Source: an uncultured Clostridia bacterium (lineage in GTDB: Bacteria; Bacillota; Clostridia; Oscillospirales; Acutalibacteraceae). From it: a stretch of DNA of 9,650 nt. The notes under the pieces are model-generated. The model had not been told where the DNA came from. It saw nothing but the letters and a program-made list of their open reading frames with translations, and did not search any database. Location of the stretch: positions 1 to 9,650 of the forward strand of contig CALGCE010000018.1 in assembly GCA_937884625.1 (NCBI GenBank). The letters run 5' to 3'. Position numbers and translations under genes: made by a program. Below, in pieces: positions 1 to 6,824 of the stretch (positions are counted from its first letter, which is position 1; the number at the start of each line of letters is the position of its first letter).

Positions 1-187
1 AAGTGGTTTTAATTCGGTGTTTATGGTTTTGTTGATGGATGATACCATTGACGAAAACATAACATTCAATACCGCTTTAATTGATGAGTGTTTGAAAGGC
101 AAAGATGATAATATAAAGACTTTTGCCGAAATCTACAATGACGGATTAAGCGATTATCCGCCGGAGTATAAATATCTTAAATTCTAA
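1..187 (+). CDS. 3' end of an unrecognised gene (5' partial)
   Basis: An open frame enters from the left edge (frame starting at base 2) and ends at TAA 185-187, giving about 61 residues that finish ...PPEYKYLKF. The readable part starts with a short hydrophobic stretch (VFMVLLM) followed by an acidic, polar tail. I do not recognise the family and assign no function. The stop lies 19 nt before the ATG of the spoIID remnant on the same strand but in a different frame, so the two are not a simple continuation. No terminator hairpin followed by a T-run is visible after the stop. It could be the intact end of a real gene or itself part of a decayed region; the missing 5' part decides. Confidence 0.4.
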   Translation, partial: SGFNSVFMVLLMDDTIDENITFNTALIDECLKGKDDNIKTFAEIYNDGLSDYPPEYKYLKF

Positions 188-206
188 AAAATCAAAAGAA
201 AAGTCG

Positions 207-434
207 ATGAACGCTATAACTTTCGTTATAGCAAACGCACTGTCTTTGAGGTCTGCAAATTTTGAGGTGTCCTTTGCCGATAATACCTTTAACTTTACCG
301 TTTTTGGCTACGGACACGGACTCGGTATGAGCCAGAACGGAGCCAATTATATGGCAAAACAGGGAAGCAGTTACGAGGAAATATTATCTCATTATTATAA
401 AGGTTGTAAACTTAAAAAACCTTCATATAGTTAG
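207..434 (+). pseudogene. spoIID: spoIID C-terminal remnant (stage II sporulation protein D)
   Basis: The 75-residue product matches only the last part of SpoIID, a lytic transglycosylase that trims peptidoglycan during engulfment in sporulation. Visible landmarks are ALSLRSANF (residues 11-19), the signature GYGHGLGMSQNGA (34-46) and AKQGSSYEEILSHYYKG (50-66), all in family order. Family members are usually about 300 residues or more, with a membrane anchor and a catalytic Glu in the N-terminal part; all of that is absent here. The frame is open upstream only to a TAA at 147-149, and the sequence before about residue 5 does not look like SpoIID. There is no convincing ribosome binding site before the ATG. 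I infer a 5'-truncated, probably non-functional copy. It ends 13 bp before the convergent glnN stop. SpoIID homology is well supported; the pseudogene status is inferred. Confidence 0.72.
213..232. repeat. Perfect 8-bp inverted repeat with 4-nt loop at the spoIID breakpoint
   Basis: GCTATAAC (213-220) and GTTATAGC (225-232) are exact reverse complements around TTTC. No T-run follows on either strand, so it does not look like an intrinsic terminator. It lies exactly where recognisable SpoIID homology begins, so it may mark the rearrangement that truncated the gene. Confidence 0.6.
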
Positions 435-447
435 TTTTTACGTTTTA

Positions 448-2538
448 TTATATTTTAAACAAAAGGTCTCCATAGGTTGGATACGGCCAATACTTTCTTG
501 AAGTAAGTGTTTCCGCTTCGTCACAGACACTGCGAATGTTGTTCATAATAAACAACACTTCGTCGTGATATATTTTGGACTGTTCTAATAGACCGTCGGT
601 TTTTTGTGCTTTTTCTACCGCTTTTTTCAGTTGCTCGGTAAGTTTATAAAGACTGCCCTCAAAGTTAGAAAGTTTTTGTAAAACGCCCGTTTCATAGGTA
701 CTGTCAATACCCTTTGAAACCTTGTTCTTTTTAAGTGCCGTATTGCAAAGTTCTCTCGCATAGGCGGATATGGCAGGTATTATGTCACGGCTTACCATCT
801 CAATTAAGGTAAGTGCTTCGATATGTATAACCTTACTGTAATTTTCAAGTGCTATATCTGCTCTGCAATTTATTTCGGTGCGGTTAAGTACCCCATGACG
901 CTCAAATAACGCTGTATTTTCACTGCTTCGCAGTTCGGGTATGGCATCGGGCGTACTGCGTAGATTTTTAAGTCCTCTCTTTGACGCCTCTTCCTGCCAT
1001 TCTTTTGAGTAACCGTCACCGCCGAAAAGTATGCGTTTATGCTCTGTTACGGTTTGGCGGATAAGTTCCGTCACGTCTTTTTCAAAATCATTAGATTTTT
1101 CAAGTTTGTCGGCAAATTCCATAAATACATCGGCTACCATAGTGTTTATCATAACATTGGTGTCCGATATTGATGATGCAGAGCCCAACATTCTGAATTC
1201 AAATTTATTTCCCGTAAATGCAAAGGGCGATGTACGGTTGCGGTCGGTATTGTCTTTTCTTATATACGGTATCGTTTCTGCACCTACCGTCATACTTACC
1301 TTGCCTATATCTTTATGATGTTCACCCTTTTCTACCGCTTCAAGTATCTCGGTAAGTTCTTCGCCTAAATACATTGATACTATCGCAGGGGGTGCCTCGT
1401 CCTCGCCTAAACGGTGGTCGTTGCCTGCCGATGCTATCGCTATACGCAGTAGTTCCTGATGCTCGTCCACCGCCTTTATAACTGCCGCAAGGCACAAAAG
1501 GAAGAGCGTGTTTTCGCTTGGATTTTTACCCGGTTTTAAGAGATTTACACCCGTATCGGTACAAAGAGACCAGTTGTTGTGCTTTCCGCTTCCGTTTACA
1601 CCGTTGAACGGCTTTTCGTGCAGAAGACATACAAGACCGTACTTTGCCGCCGTTTTTTTCATAAGTTCCATTGTGAGTTGGTTGTGGTCGGCTGCTATGT
1701 TGGTGGTAGTGTAAACCGGTGCTAACTCGTGCTGTGCAGGAGCGGCTTCGTTATGCTCTGTCTTTGCAAGAACGCCTAATTTCCAAAGTTCGCTGTCAAG
1801 TTCACGCATAAATTTCGCAACACGGGGTTTTATAACACCGAAGTAATGGTCATTCATTTCCTGACCTTTTGGCGGTGTACTCCCCACAAGTGTGCGTCCG
1901 CAAAAAATCAGGTCGGGACGTTTATCGAACATTTCACGGTCGATAAGGAAATATTCCTGCTCGGGTCCTACCATGGTAATTACCCGTTTAACGTCGTCCA
2001 TACCAAACAGTTTTACTATTCTTAAAGCCTGTTTGTTTATTGCATCCATACTGCGAAGAAGCGGCGTCTTTTGGTCAAGTGCTTCACCACCGTAGGAACA
2101 AAAGGCTGTGGGTATGCAGAGTGTGTTATCCTTTACAAAGGCGTACGAACTCGGGTCCCAAGCGGTATAACCACGTGCTTCAAATGTTGCACGAAGTCCG
2201 CCGGAGGGAAAAGACGATGCGTCAGGCTCACCCTTTATAAGTTCTTTGCCTGAAAATTCCATTATTATACGTCCGTCTTTCTCAGGGGATATAAAACTAT
2301 CGTGTTTTTCTGCAGTGATACCCGTCATCGGCTGAAACCAATGTGTATAATGAGTGGCACCTTTTTCTATCGCCCACTCTTTCATTGCAGATGCTATCTT
2401 ATCCGCCATATCGCCGTCTATACTCTTACCGTCCGACACTGAGTTTTTAAATGCTTCGTAGGTTTCTTTCGGCAATCTCTGCTTCATAACTGAATCATTA
2501 AAAACAAAACTGCCGAACAATTCTTTTATATTCTCCAA
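448..2538 (-). CDS. glnN: Type III glutamine synthetase (GlnN)
   Basis: This enzyme makes glutamine from glutamate, ammonia and ATP in the cytoplasm, the main ammonia-assimilation step. At 696 residues it has the usual length of the large GSIII class, not the roughly 450 residues of GlnA. The N-terminus [18 protein letters not shown] (6-23) is typical of GSIII. Glutamine synthetase core motifs follow: [10 protein letters not shown] (191-200, with metal-ligand glutamates), [14 protein letters not shown] (261-274), [10 protein letters not shown] (315-324, ATP and glutamate site) and [20 protein letters not shown] (434-453). The reading frame is intact. The start is TTG at 2536-2538: a G-rich ribosome binding site (GGTGGGG, complement of 2544-2550) lies 5 nt upstream, no upstream in-frame ATG is seen, and the next Met (residue 18) would remove conserved sequence. 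It appears monocistronic, with its own strong promoter at 2585-2613. No glnB, amtB or glutamate synthase gene lies nearby. Confidence in the family is very high. Confidence 0.97.
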   Translation of the reverse strand: MENIKELFGSFVFNDSVMKQRLPKETYEAFKNSVSDGKSIDGDMADKIASAMKEWAIEKGATHYTHWFQPMTGITAEKHDSFISPEKDGRIIMEFSGKELIKGEPDASSFPSGGLRATFEARGYTAWDPSSYAFVKDNTLCIPTAFCSYGGEALDQKTPLLRSMDAINKQALRIVKLFGMDDVKRVITMVGPEQEYFLIDREMFDKRPDLIFCGRTLVGSTPPKGQEMNDHYFGVIKPRVAKFMRELDSELWKLGVLAKTEHNEAAPAQHELAPVYTTTNIAADHNQLTMELMKKTAAKYGLVCLLHEKPFNGVNGSGKHNNWSLCTDTGVNLLKPGKNPSENTLFLLCLAAVIKAVDEHQELLRIAIASAGNDHRLGEDEAPPAIVSMYLGEELTEILEAVEKGEHHKDIGKVSMTVGAETIPYIRKDNTDRNRTSPFAFTGNKFEFRMLGSASSISDTNVMINTMVADVFMEFADKLEKSNDFEKDVTELIRQTVTEHKRILFGGDGYSKEWQEEASKRGLKNLRSTPDAIPELRSSENTALFERHGVLNRTEINCRADIALENYSKVIHIEALTLIEMVSRDIIPAISAYARELCNTALKKNKVSKGIDSTYETGVLQKLSNFEGSLYKLTEQLKKAVEKAQKTDGLLEQSKIYHDEVLFIMNNIRSVCDEAETLTSRKYWPYPTYGDLLFKI

Positions 2539-2584
2539 AATAACCCCACCGCCAATTGTTTTTTACACATTCCAAATCATAATT

Positions 2585-2613
2585 ATTATATTTTTAAAAA
2601 CGGTTTTTGTCAA
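2585..2613 (-). promoter_or_regulatory. glnN promoter, perfect sigma-A consensus
   Basis: Read on the minus strand, -35 TTGACA (complement of 2608-2613) and -10 TATAAT (complement of 2585-2590) are separated by exactly 17 nt. Transcription should start near 2578, giving a leader of about 40 nt before the TTG start. Both hexamers are perfect and the spacing is optimal. This predicts high basal expression unless a repressor intervenes. I see no clear operator or riboswitch fold in the leader. Confidence 0.8.
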
Positions 2614-2647
2614 CAATTATTATTAATAAATAAAATCTATAAATAAA

Positions 2648-2980
2648 CTAATTAGATTTGAATATTCTTACGGGTTTATATTTCTCTTTGCATTTGTCAA
2701 TTACGAATTTTGTACCCCTTGATTTGCCGTCCCAAAAAGCAAGTACCAAATCAGCATATTCAATAATTTGAATATTCCTTTTAAGAGGTGCTCCCCTGCC
2801 GTACCTTTGATAATCAGGCAAAAACACCGTTATCGGAATACCGTTTTGCTCTGCATAATTTTCGGCACAGGTATCAATACCCCTTGCCCCTCCCGATACA
2901 ATTTCGGTTGTATCGGGAGGTAAATATTTCCCCAAATCTTTTACAATCAGTCCCCTTGACCCGATTACTGCTACTTTCAT
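2648..2980 (-). CDS. SLOG-family (YspA/DUF2493-like) nucleotide-binding protein
   Basis: This 110-residue protein has the pattern of the small single-domain SLOG proteins related to YspA and YpsA. It opens with a beta strand and glycine loop MKVAVIGSRG (1-10), then SGGARGIDTCAENYA (29-43), the family's nucleotide-phosphate binding loop. KRNIQIIEYADLVLAFWDGKSRGTKFVIDKC (67-97) follows, a typical SLOG second half. SLOG domains bind nucleotides or nucleotide-derived ligands; the exact ligand and role are not known for this group, and I do not assign one. It is too short for DprA or a lysine decarboxylase-like LOG enzyme. The ATG at 2978-2980 has a good ribosome binding site (AAAGGAG, complement of 2989-2995) 8 nt upstream. 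It lies between glnN (same strand, own promoter) and a divergent XRE regulator that might control it. No terminator hairpin is seen in the 34 bp between its stop and the glnN promoter. Confidence 0.85.
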   Translation of the reverse strand: MKVAVIGSRGLIVKDLGKYLPPDTTEIVSGGARGIDTCAENYAEQNGIPITVFLPDYQRYGRGAPLKRNIQIIEYADLVLAFWDGKSRGTKFVIDKCKEKYKPVRIFKSN

Positions 2981-3012
2981 TTTAATTACTCCTTTAAGTA
3001 AAATATATTCTT

Positions 3013-3041
3013 ATTATAAACAATATTTCACTCAAAGTAAA
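3013..3041 (-). promoter_or_regulatory. Possible promoter of the SLOG gene
   Basis: On the minus strand, a perfect -10 TATAAT (complement of 3013-3018) follows a weak -35 TTTACT (complement of 3036-3041, 4 of 6 matches) after 17 nt. The predicted start near 3006 gives a leader of about 26 nt that includes the AAAGGAG ribosome binding site. The surrounding region is very AT-rich, so a chance match is possible. Confidence 0.45.
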
Positions 3042-3118
3042 TAAATATGCAATTTTAATTCATAATAAAACTTCAATTTTTTCGGTAAAATATTACTGTA
3101 AAGAAACGGGGCGATATT

Positions 3119-3349
3119 ATGAAAACAGAATTTTCCGAAAAATACATTACATTGGGACTTAAAATTGCTTATTACAGAAGGAAATCAGGTTTCACACAGG
3201 AATACTTTGCTGAACTTATTGGAAAAAGCGTTAGTTTTGTAGGACAGGTTGAGGGTACCGGAACGGTTAGAGGCGTATCATTGGAAACACTGTTTAAAAT
3301 TGCAAAAGTTTTAAATATACCGCCTTCCAAATTGCTTGAAGATGATTAA
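3119..3349 (+). CDS. Small XRE-family helix-turn-helix regulator
   Basis: The product is 76 residues, almost entirely one lambda-repressor/Cro-type DNA-binding domain. LGLKIAYYRRKSGFTQEYFAELIGKSVSFVGQVE (12-45) gives helix 1, the scanning helix (TQEYFAELI, 26-34) and the recognition helix (SVSFVGQVE, 37-45). SLETLFKIAKVLNIPPSKLLEDD (54-76) forms the closing helices. There is no extra effector, dimerisation or protease domain. The ATG at 3119 follows a modest G-rich ribosome binding site (CGGGG, 3107-3111); I found no convincing -35/-10 pair in front of it. The gene is divergent from the SLOG gene across a 138-bp AT-rich gap, so autoregulation or control of that neighbour is plausible but unproven. 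The stop is 31 bp before the bidirectional terminator. Confidence 0.9.
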   Translation: MKTEFSEKYITLGLKIAYYRRKSGFTQEYFAELIGKSVSFVGQVEGTGTVRGVSLETLFKIAKVLNIPPSKLLEDD

Positions 3350-3380
3350 AAACAAAAATTATTGTATAATACTAAATAAA

Positions 3381-3414
3381 GGGCTGTGATGAAACAATAA
3401 TTTCATCACAGCCC
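3381..3414. terminator. Bidirectional intrinsic terminator between the XRE gene and trxB
   Basis: GGGCTGTGATGAAA (3381-3394) pairs perfectly with TTTCATCACAGCCC (3401-3414), a 14-bp stem with a 6-nt loop. On the plus strand it is followed by CATTTTTTATTATTT, serving the XRE gene. On the minus strand it is followed by TTTATTTAGT, serving the nrdD-trxB operon. The T-run is better on the plus side. Confidence 0.9.
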
Positions 3415-3432
3415 CATTTTTTATTATTTACC

Positions 3433-4335
3433 TTATAGTTTTTCTACATATTCACAAGCCGCAAGGGCACAAACGGCACCGTCAGAACAGGCGGTTGCAA
3501 CCTGACGTACTTTTTTAGTCCTGCAATCCCCTGCTACAAATATACCGTCGGTTTTTGTAAGACAGTTTTCATCGGTTTTGGCATAACCTCTGCCGTCAAG
3601 TTCCAAAACATCGGTAAACGGCTCATTTTGAGGAATAAGTCCTATTGCAATAAAAAGTCCGTCAAGTGTAAGTTCACTTTTTTGACCGTTTTTATCTAAA
3701 TTTACTCCCTTAAACGTATCTTCGCCAATTACACTGTCTACCACCGTGCCGGTGATGATTTCTACGTTTATTTTACCCCTTAACTGCTCACAAAGTTTAT
3801 CTTCGCCCGTAAGATAGTCAAGATTTTGTATAACGTATACCTTTTTTGCAAGTTCCGATAGTAACAGTGCCTCTTGAAGTGCAGAGTTACCGCCACCTAC
3901 TACGCCTACGGTGGCATCTTTATAAAACGCACCGTCACAAACCGCACAGAATGATATACCGTCGCCTATAAACCTTTCTTCGTTTTCGACACCCAGTGTT
4001 CTGTGCTTTGCACCCGTAGCAATAATTACGGCTTTTGCCTCAAACTCTCCGCCGTCGGTAACGACGGTTTTTATTTTGCCGTCTTTTATACCTAAAACCT
4101 CGCAACTTTCAAAGTCTGCACCCTGAAAAATTGCTTGGTCTACCAACTTTTCGGCAAACTCGTTACCCGAAATTTCAGAAAAGCCCGATATGTTTTCGAC
4201 CTTCGGCGAATAGGTAATCTGACCGCCGAAAGCACCCTTTTCGATTACAAGAACACTCTTATTTGCCCTTTTTGCATATACAGCGGCGGTAAGTCCCGCA
4301 GGACCACCGCCGACGATTATAATATCGTAAACCAT
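3433..4335 (-). CDS. trxB: TrxB-like FAD-dependent thioredoxin/disulfide reductase, non-canonical donor site
   Basis: This 300-residue flavoprotein of the low-Mr thioredoxin reductase family passes electrons through FAD and a redox cysteine pair to a thioredoxin-like partner. The FAD dinucleotide motif is GGGPAG (9-14). The redox centre is CAVCD (C130, C133). A second dinucleotide fold begins VGVVGGGNSALQEA (143-156), and the C-terminal FAD contact is GIFVAGDCRTKKVRQVATA (264-282). Where E. coli TrxB has HRRxxxR for the NADPH 2'-phosphate, this protein reads VYVIQNLDYLTGED (166-179), with no arginine. The donor may therefore be NADH, ferredoxin or another carrier; this is inference. The ATG is 9 nt after the nrdD stop, and its ribosome binding site AAGGTGA overlaps that TAA, so translation is probably coupled. 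Its likely partner is the redoxin domain at the C-terminus of NrdD. Family assignment is secure; the cofactor is open. Confidence 0.93.
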   Translation of the reverse strand: MVYDIIIVGGGPAGLTAAVYAKRANKSVLVIEKGAFGGQITYSPKVENISGFSEISGNEFAEKLVDQAIFQGADFESCEVLGIKDGKIKTVVTDGGEFEAKAVIIATGAKHRTLGVENEERFIGDGISFCAVCDGAFYKDATVGVVGGGNSALQEALLLSELAKKVYVIQNLDYLTGEDKLCEQLRGKINVEIITGTVVDSVIGEDTFKGVNLDKNGQKSELTLDGLFIAIGLIPQNEPFTDVLELDGRGYAKTDENCLTKTDGIFVAGDCRTKKVRQVATACSDGAVCALAACEYVEKL

Positions 4336-4344
4336 AAATTCACC

Positions 4345-6711
4345 TTAACTGTTAAGATACTTCTTAATATCCGAAACGCCTGTAAATTTACTCATTTCCC
4401 CGTTATTTACTACAACAAGGGTAGGTGCCTGCTTAATGCCGAACTCCCTTGCCTTTTCGGGTTCTTCGTTGGCGTAAATCTTTTCGTACTTAACTCCTGC
4501 TTTATCAAGTGTTGCACACGCAATCTTACAGTTAGGGCAGGTTGTAGTAGCAAACAAATATACCCCGTCCCCTGCCTGTTCACAACAGCATTCATCTTCC
4601 TCAATCGAATTTTTAGGACCGTTATGTGTTAAATTTGAATTGCCTAAATTATATACCTTACGGTCTTTATATTCCTGCGTTTTACCGTCATTCCAGTTTT
4701 TAACGGGACGGTAGTAACCCGTAATACGGCTGTAAACCTCGGTTGCGGCACCGCACTTCGGACATACCTTTTGCTCTCCCGTCAAATAGCCGTGGTTTCT
4801 GCAAACCGAATAGGTCGGAGAGAGCGTATAATACGGCAGTTTATAATTTTCTGCTATCTTGCGTACAAGATTTGCCGCCGCCTGCCAATCGGGTAACTTT
4901 TCGCCTAAAAATGCGTGAAAAACGGTACCTGACGTATAAAGAGTCTGTAAATCGTCCTGAATGTCAAGGGCTGTGAATATATCCTCTGTATAACCTACGG
5001 GAAGATGTGAACTGTTTGTATAATACGGTGAGTCATCATCCGACTTTGCGGCGGTTATAATATCGGGGTACTTCTCCAAATCGTGCTTTGCAAGACGGAA
5101 TGCAGTTGACTCGGCAGGTGTTGCTTCAAGGTTGTAAAGGTCGCCGTACTGCTCTTGGTAGTCGGACAGACGCTCACGCATATGGTTAAGAGTGTCAACC
5201 GTAAACTTCTGTGCCTCAATATTGGTAAGGTCTTTTCTAAGCCATTTAGCGTTAAGACAAGCCTCGTTCATACCTACAAGACCGATTGTAGAGAAATGGT
5301 TGTTGAAGTTGCCAAGATAACGCTTTGTATACGGATAAAGACCGTTTTCAAGAAGATTTGTTATAACGTTACGTTTAATTTTAAGGGAACGTGCCGCAAT
5401 ATCCATAAGTTTATCAAGACGAGCAAAGAAGTCTGCCTCGTTTTCTGCAAGGTATGCTATTCTCGGCATATTGATGGTTACAACACCCACAGAACCCGTT
5501 GACTCGCCCGAACCGAAGAAACCGCCCGACTTTTTGCGGAGTTCACGCAAATCAAGACGAAGTCTGCAACACATTGAACGGACGTCGCTCGGCTCCATAT
5601 CGGAATTTATATAGTTTGAAAAATACGGAGTACCGTACTTAGATGTCATTTCAAAGAGGAGTTTATTATTCTCTGTTTCACTCCAATCGAAATTACGGGT
5701 AATGGAATAGGTCGGTATAGGATATTGGAAACCTCTGCCGTTAGCGTCGCCGTCTATCATAATTTCGATAAACGCCTTGTTTACCATATCCATTTCCTTT
5801 TGACAGTCTTTATACTTAAAGTCAACCTCTTTACCGCCGATTATACAGTTAAGTTCCGCCAAGTCTGCCGGTACGGTCCAGTCAAGCGTTATATTGGTAA
5901 ACGGTGCCTGCGTACCCCAACGTGACGGGGTATTAACGCCGTAAATGAACGACTGTACGCACTGTTTAACCTCTTTATAAGTTAAATTATCTATTTTTAC
6001 AAACGGTGCAAGATAGGTGTCAAATGACGAAAACGCCTGTGCTCCTGCCCATTCGTTCTGCATAATACCGAGGAAGTTTACCATCTGGTTACAAAGGGTT
6101 GAAAGGTGTGAAGCAGGTGCAGAGGTAATTTTACCCTCAACTCCGCCAAGTCCCTCTTGAATAAGTTGTTTTAGCGACCAACCTGCACAATAGCCTGTAA
6201 GCATTGAAAGGTCGTGAAGATGAATGTCGGCATTTCTGTGTGCGTTGCCGATTTCATCGTCATAAACTTCCGAAAGCCAATAGTTAGCAGTAATGGCACC
6301 CGAGTTTGAAAGAATAAGACCGCCTACCGAATAGGAAACGGTGGAATTCTCCTTAACACGCCAATCGTTTATTTTTAAATAGTTGTCAACAATAGACTTA
6401 TAGTCAAGCAAAGTATCGCTTACGTTACGCAAACTCTGATGCTGACGACGGTATATAATGTACGCCTTTGCAACGTCCTCATAACCCGCTTTGCCCAAAA
6501 CAGACTCAACGCTGTCCTGAATTTTCTCAACAGTTATAAGACCGTCCTCGACCTTCGGCTCAAAGTCCGCCATTACCTTTAATACTATAAAGTCAATACC
6601 GTCCGTATGATACTGCTTTTCGCAGGCATCAAACGCCTTGATTATTGCGTCCTTGATTTTTTCAAGATTAAAATCTACTACGTCCCCGTTTCTTTTAACT
6701 ACCCTGTACAT
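4345..6711 (-). CDS. nrdD: Anaerobic (class III) ribonucleotide reductase fused to a C-terminal redoxin domain
   Basis: This glycyl-radical enzyme reduces ribonucleotides to deoxyribonucleotides without oxygen. An N-terminal ATP-cone (about 3-92, VVKRNGDVVDF...) is the usual allosteric site. The catalytic barrel shows HLHDLSMLTGYCAGW (164-178, with likely thiyl-radical C175) and DVRSMCCRLRLD (376-387, with C381/C382 as candidate second cysteine). A metal-site region follows, SVCRNHG...CPKCG (C637, C650, C653). The glycyl-radical loop is RITGY (G665). Beyond the usual end lies DECCCEQ (706-712) and then a redoxin-like domain (716-788) with CPNC (C725, C728) and a cis-Pro motif QAPTL (761-765). 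At 788 residues the extra length equals that domain. The ATG at 6709-6711 has a G-rich ribosome binding site (AAAAGGGGAA, complement of 6721-6730). It is first in an operon with trxB and carries NrdR boxes at its promoter. The activase gene nrdG is absent from the window and must lie elsewhere. Confidence 0.96.
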   Translation of the reverse strand: MYRVVKRNGDVVDFNLEKIKDAIIKAFDACEKQYHTDGIDFIVLKVMADFEPKVEDGLITVEKIQDSVESVLGKAGYEDVAKAYIIYRRQHQSLRNVSDTLLDYKSIVDNYLKINDWRVKENSTVSYSVGGLILSNSGAITANYWLSEVYDDEIGNAHRNADIHLHDLSMLTGYCAGWSLKQLIQEGLGGVEGKITSAPASHLSTLCNQMVNFLGIMQNEWAGAQAFSSFDTYLAPFVKIDNLTYKEVKQCVQSFIYGVNTPSRWGTQAPFTNITLDWTVPADLAELNCIIGGKEVDFKYKDCQKEMDMVNKAFIEIMIDGDANGRGFQYPIPTYSITRNFDWSETENNKLLFEMTSKYGTPYFSNYINSDMEPSDVRSMCCRLRLDLRELRKKSGGFFGSGESTGSVGVVTINMPRIAYLAENEADFFARLDKLMDIAARSLKIKRNVITNLLENGLYPYTKRYLGNFNNHFSTIGLVGMNEACLNAKWLRKDLTNIEAQKFTVDTLNHMRERLSDYQEQYGDLYNLEATPAESTAFRLAKHDLEKYPDIITAAKSDDDSPYYTNSSHLPVGYTEDIFTALDIQDDLQTLYTSGTVFHAFLGEKLPDWQAAANLVRKIAENYKLPYYTLSPTYSVCRNHGYLTGEQKVCPKCGAATEVYSRITGYYRPVKNWNDGKTQEYKDRKVYNLGNSNLTHNGPKNSIEEDECCCEQAGDGVYLFATTTCPNCKIACATLDKAGVKYEKIYANEEPEKAREFGIKQAPTLVVVNNGEMSKFTGVSDIKKYLNS

Positions 6712-6748
6712 TTACTTTTCTTCCCCTTTTTTTGAATTTAGCCTAAAC

Positions 6749-6777
6749 AGTATATCATATATATTGTATGTTGTCAA
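6749..6777 (-). promoter_or_regulatory. nrdD-trxB promoter
   Basis: On the minus strand, -35 TTGACA (complement of 6772-6777) and -10 TATACT (complement of 6749-6754) are separated by exactly 17 nt. The predicted start near 6742 gives a leader of about 31 nt before the nrdD ATG. One NrdR-like box fills the spacer and a second lies just upstream, which suits repression by blocking RNA polymerase. Confidence 0.78.
6754..6769. promoter_or_regulatory. NrdR-like box, promoter-spacer site
   Basis: ATCATATATATTGTAT fits the NrdR-box core CWATATMTWG at 9 of 10 positions (core 6757-6766; the first C is A). NrdR is the ATP/dATP-sensing repressor of ribonucleotide reductase genes. The box sits between the -35 and -10 of the nrdD promoter and is centred 31 bp from the second box. 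Confidence 0.65.
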
Positions 6778-6784
6778 CATTAAA

Positions 6785-6800
6785 ATACAATATGTTGGTA
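6785..6800. promoter_or_regulatory. NrdR-like box, upstream site
   Basis: ATACAATATGTTGGTA fits the NrdR-box core CWATATMTWG at 9 of 10 positions (core 6788-6797; G replaces M). It lies 7 bp upstream of the -35 hexamer. The 31-bp centre-to-centre distance to the other box is about three helical turns, the usual tandem NrdR arrangement. Confidence 0.68.
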
Positions 6801-6824
6801 ATTTTATAATAAGGTTTGAAAAAA

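Noticed and set aside
213..232. Inverted repeat as an intrinsic terminator
   Set aside because: The stem is AT-rich and followed by GCAAACGC-type sequence, not a T-run, on the plus strand; the minus side also lacks a T-run.
1031..2253. Several plus-strand open frames of 60-95 codons
   Set aside because: All lie antisense within glnN, whose frame is intact and full of conserved glutamine synthetase motifs; they are shadows of it.
2648..2980. SLOG gene as DprA or a LOG phosphoribohydrolase
   Set aside because: At 110 residues it is far shorter than either, and it lacks the LOG PGGxGTxxE motif.
3119..3349. XRE gene as the antitoxin of a toxin-antitoxin pair
   Set aside because: No toxin-like small gene is adjacent on the same strand; the neighbours are a terminator and a divergent SLOG gene.
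3365..3370. TATAAT on the plus strand after the XRE gene, as a promoter
   Set aside because: No -35 element lies at suitable spacing, and it would transcribe directly into the terminator at 3381-3414.
4135..4632. 165-codon open frame on the plus strand
   Set aside because: It is antisense to trxB and the end of nrdD, both confirmed by family motifs. It has no recognisable domain and spans the operon junction.
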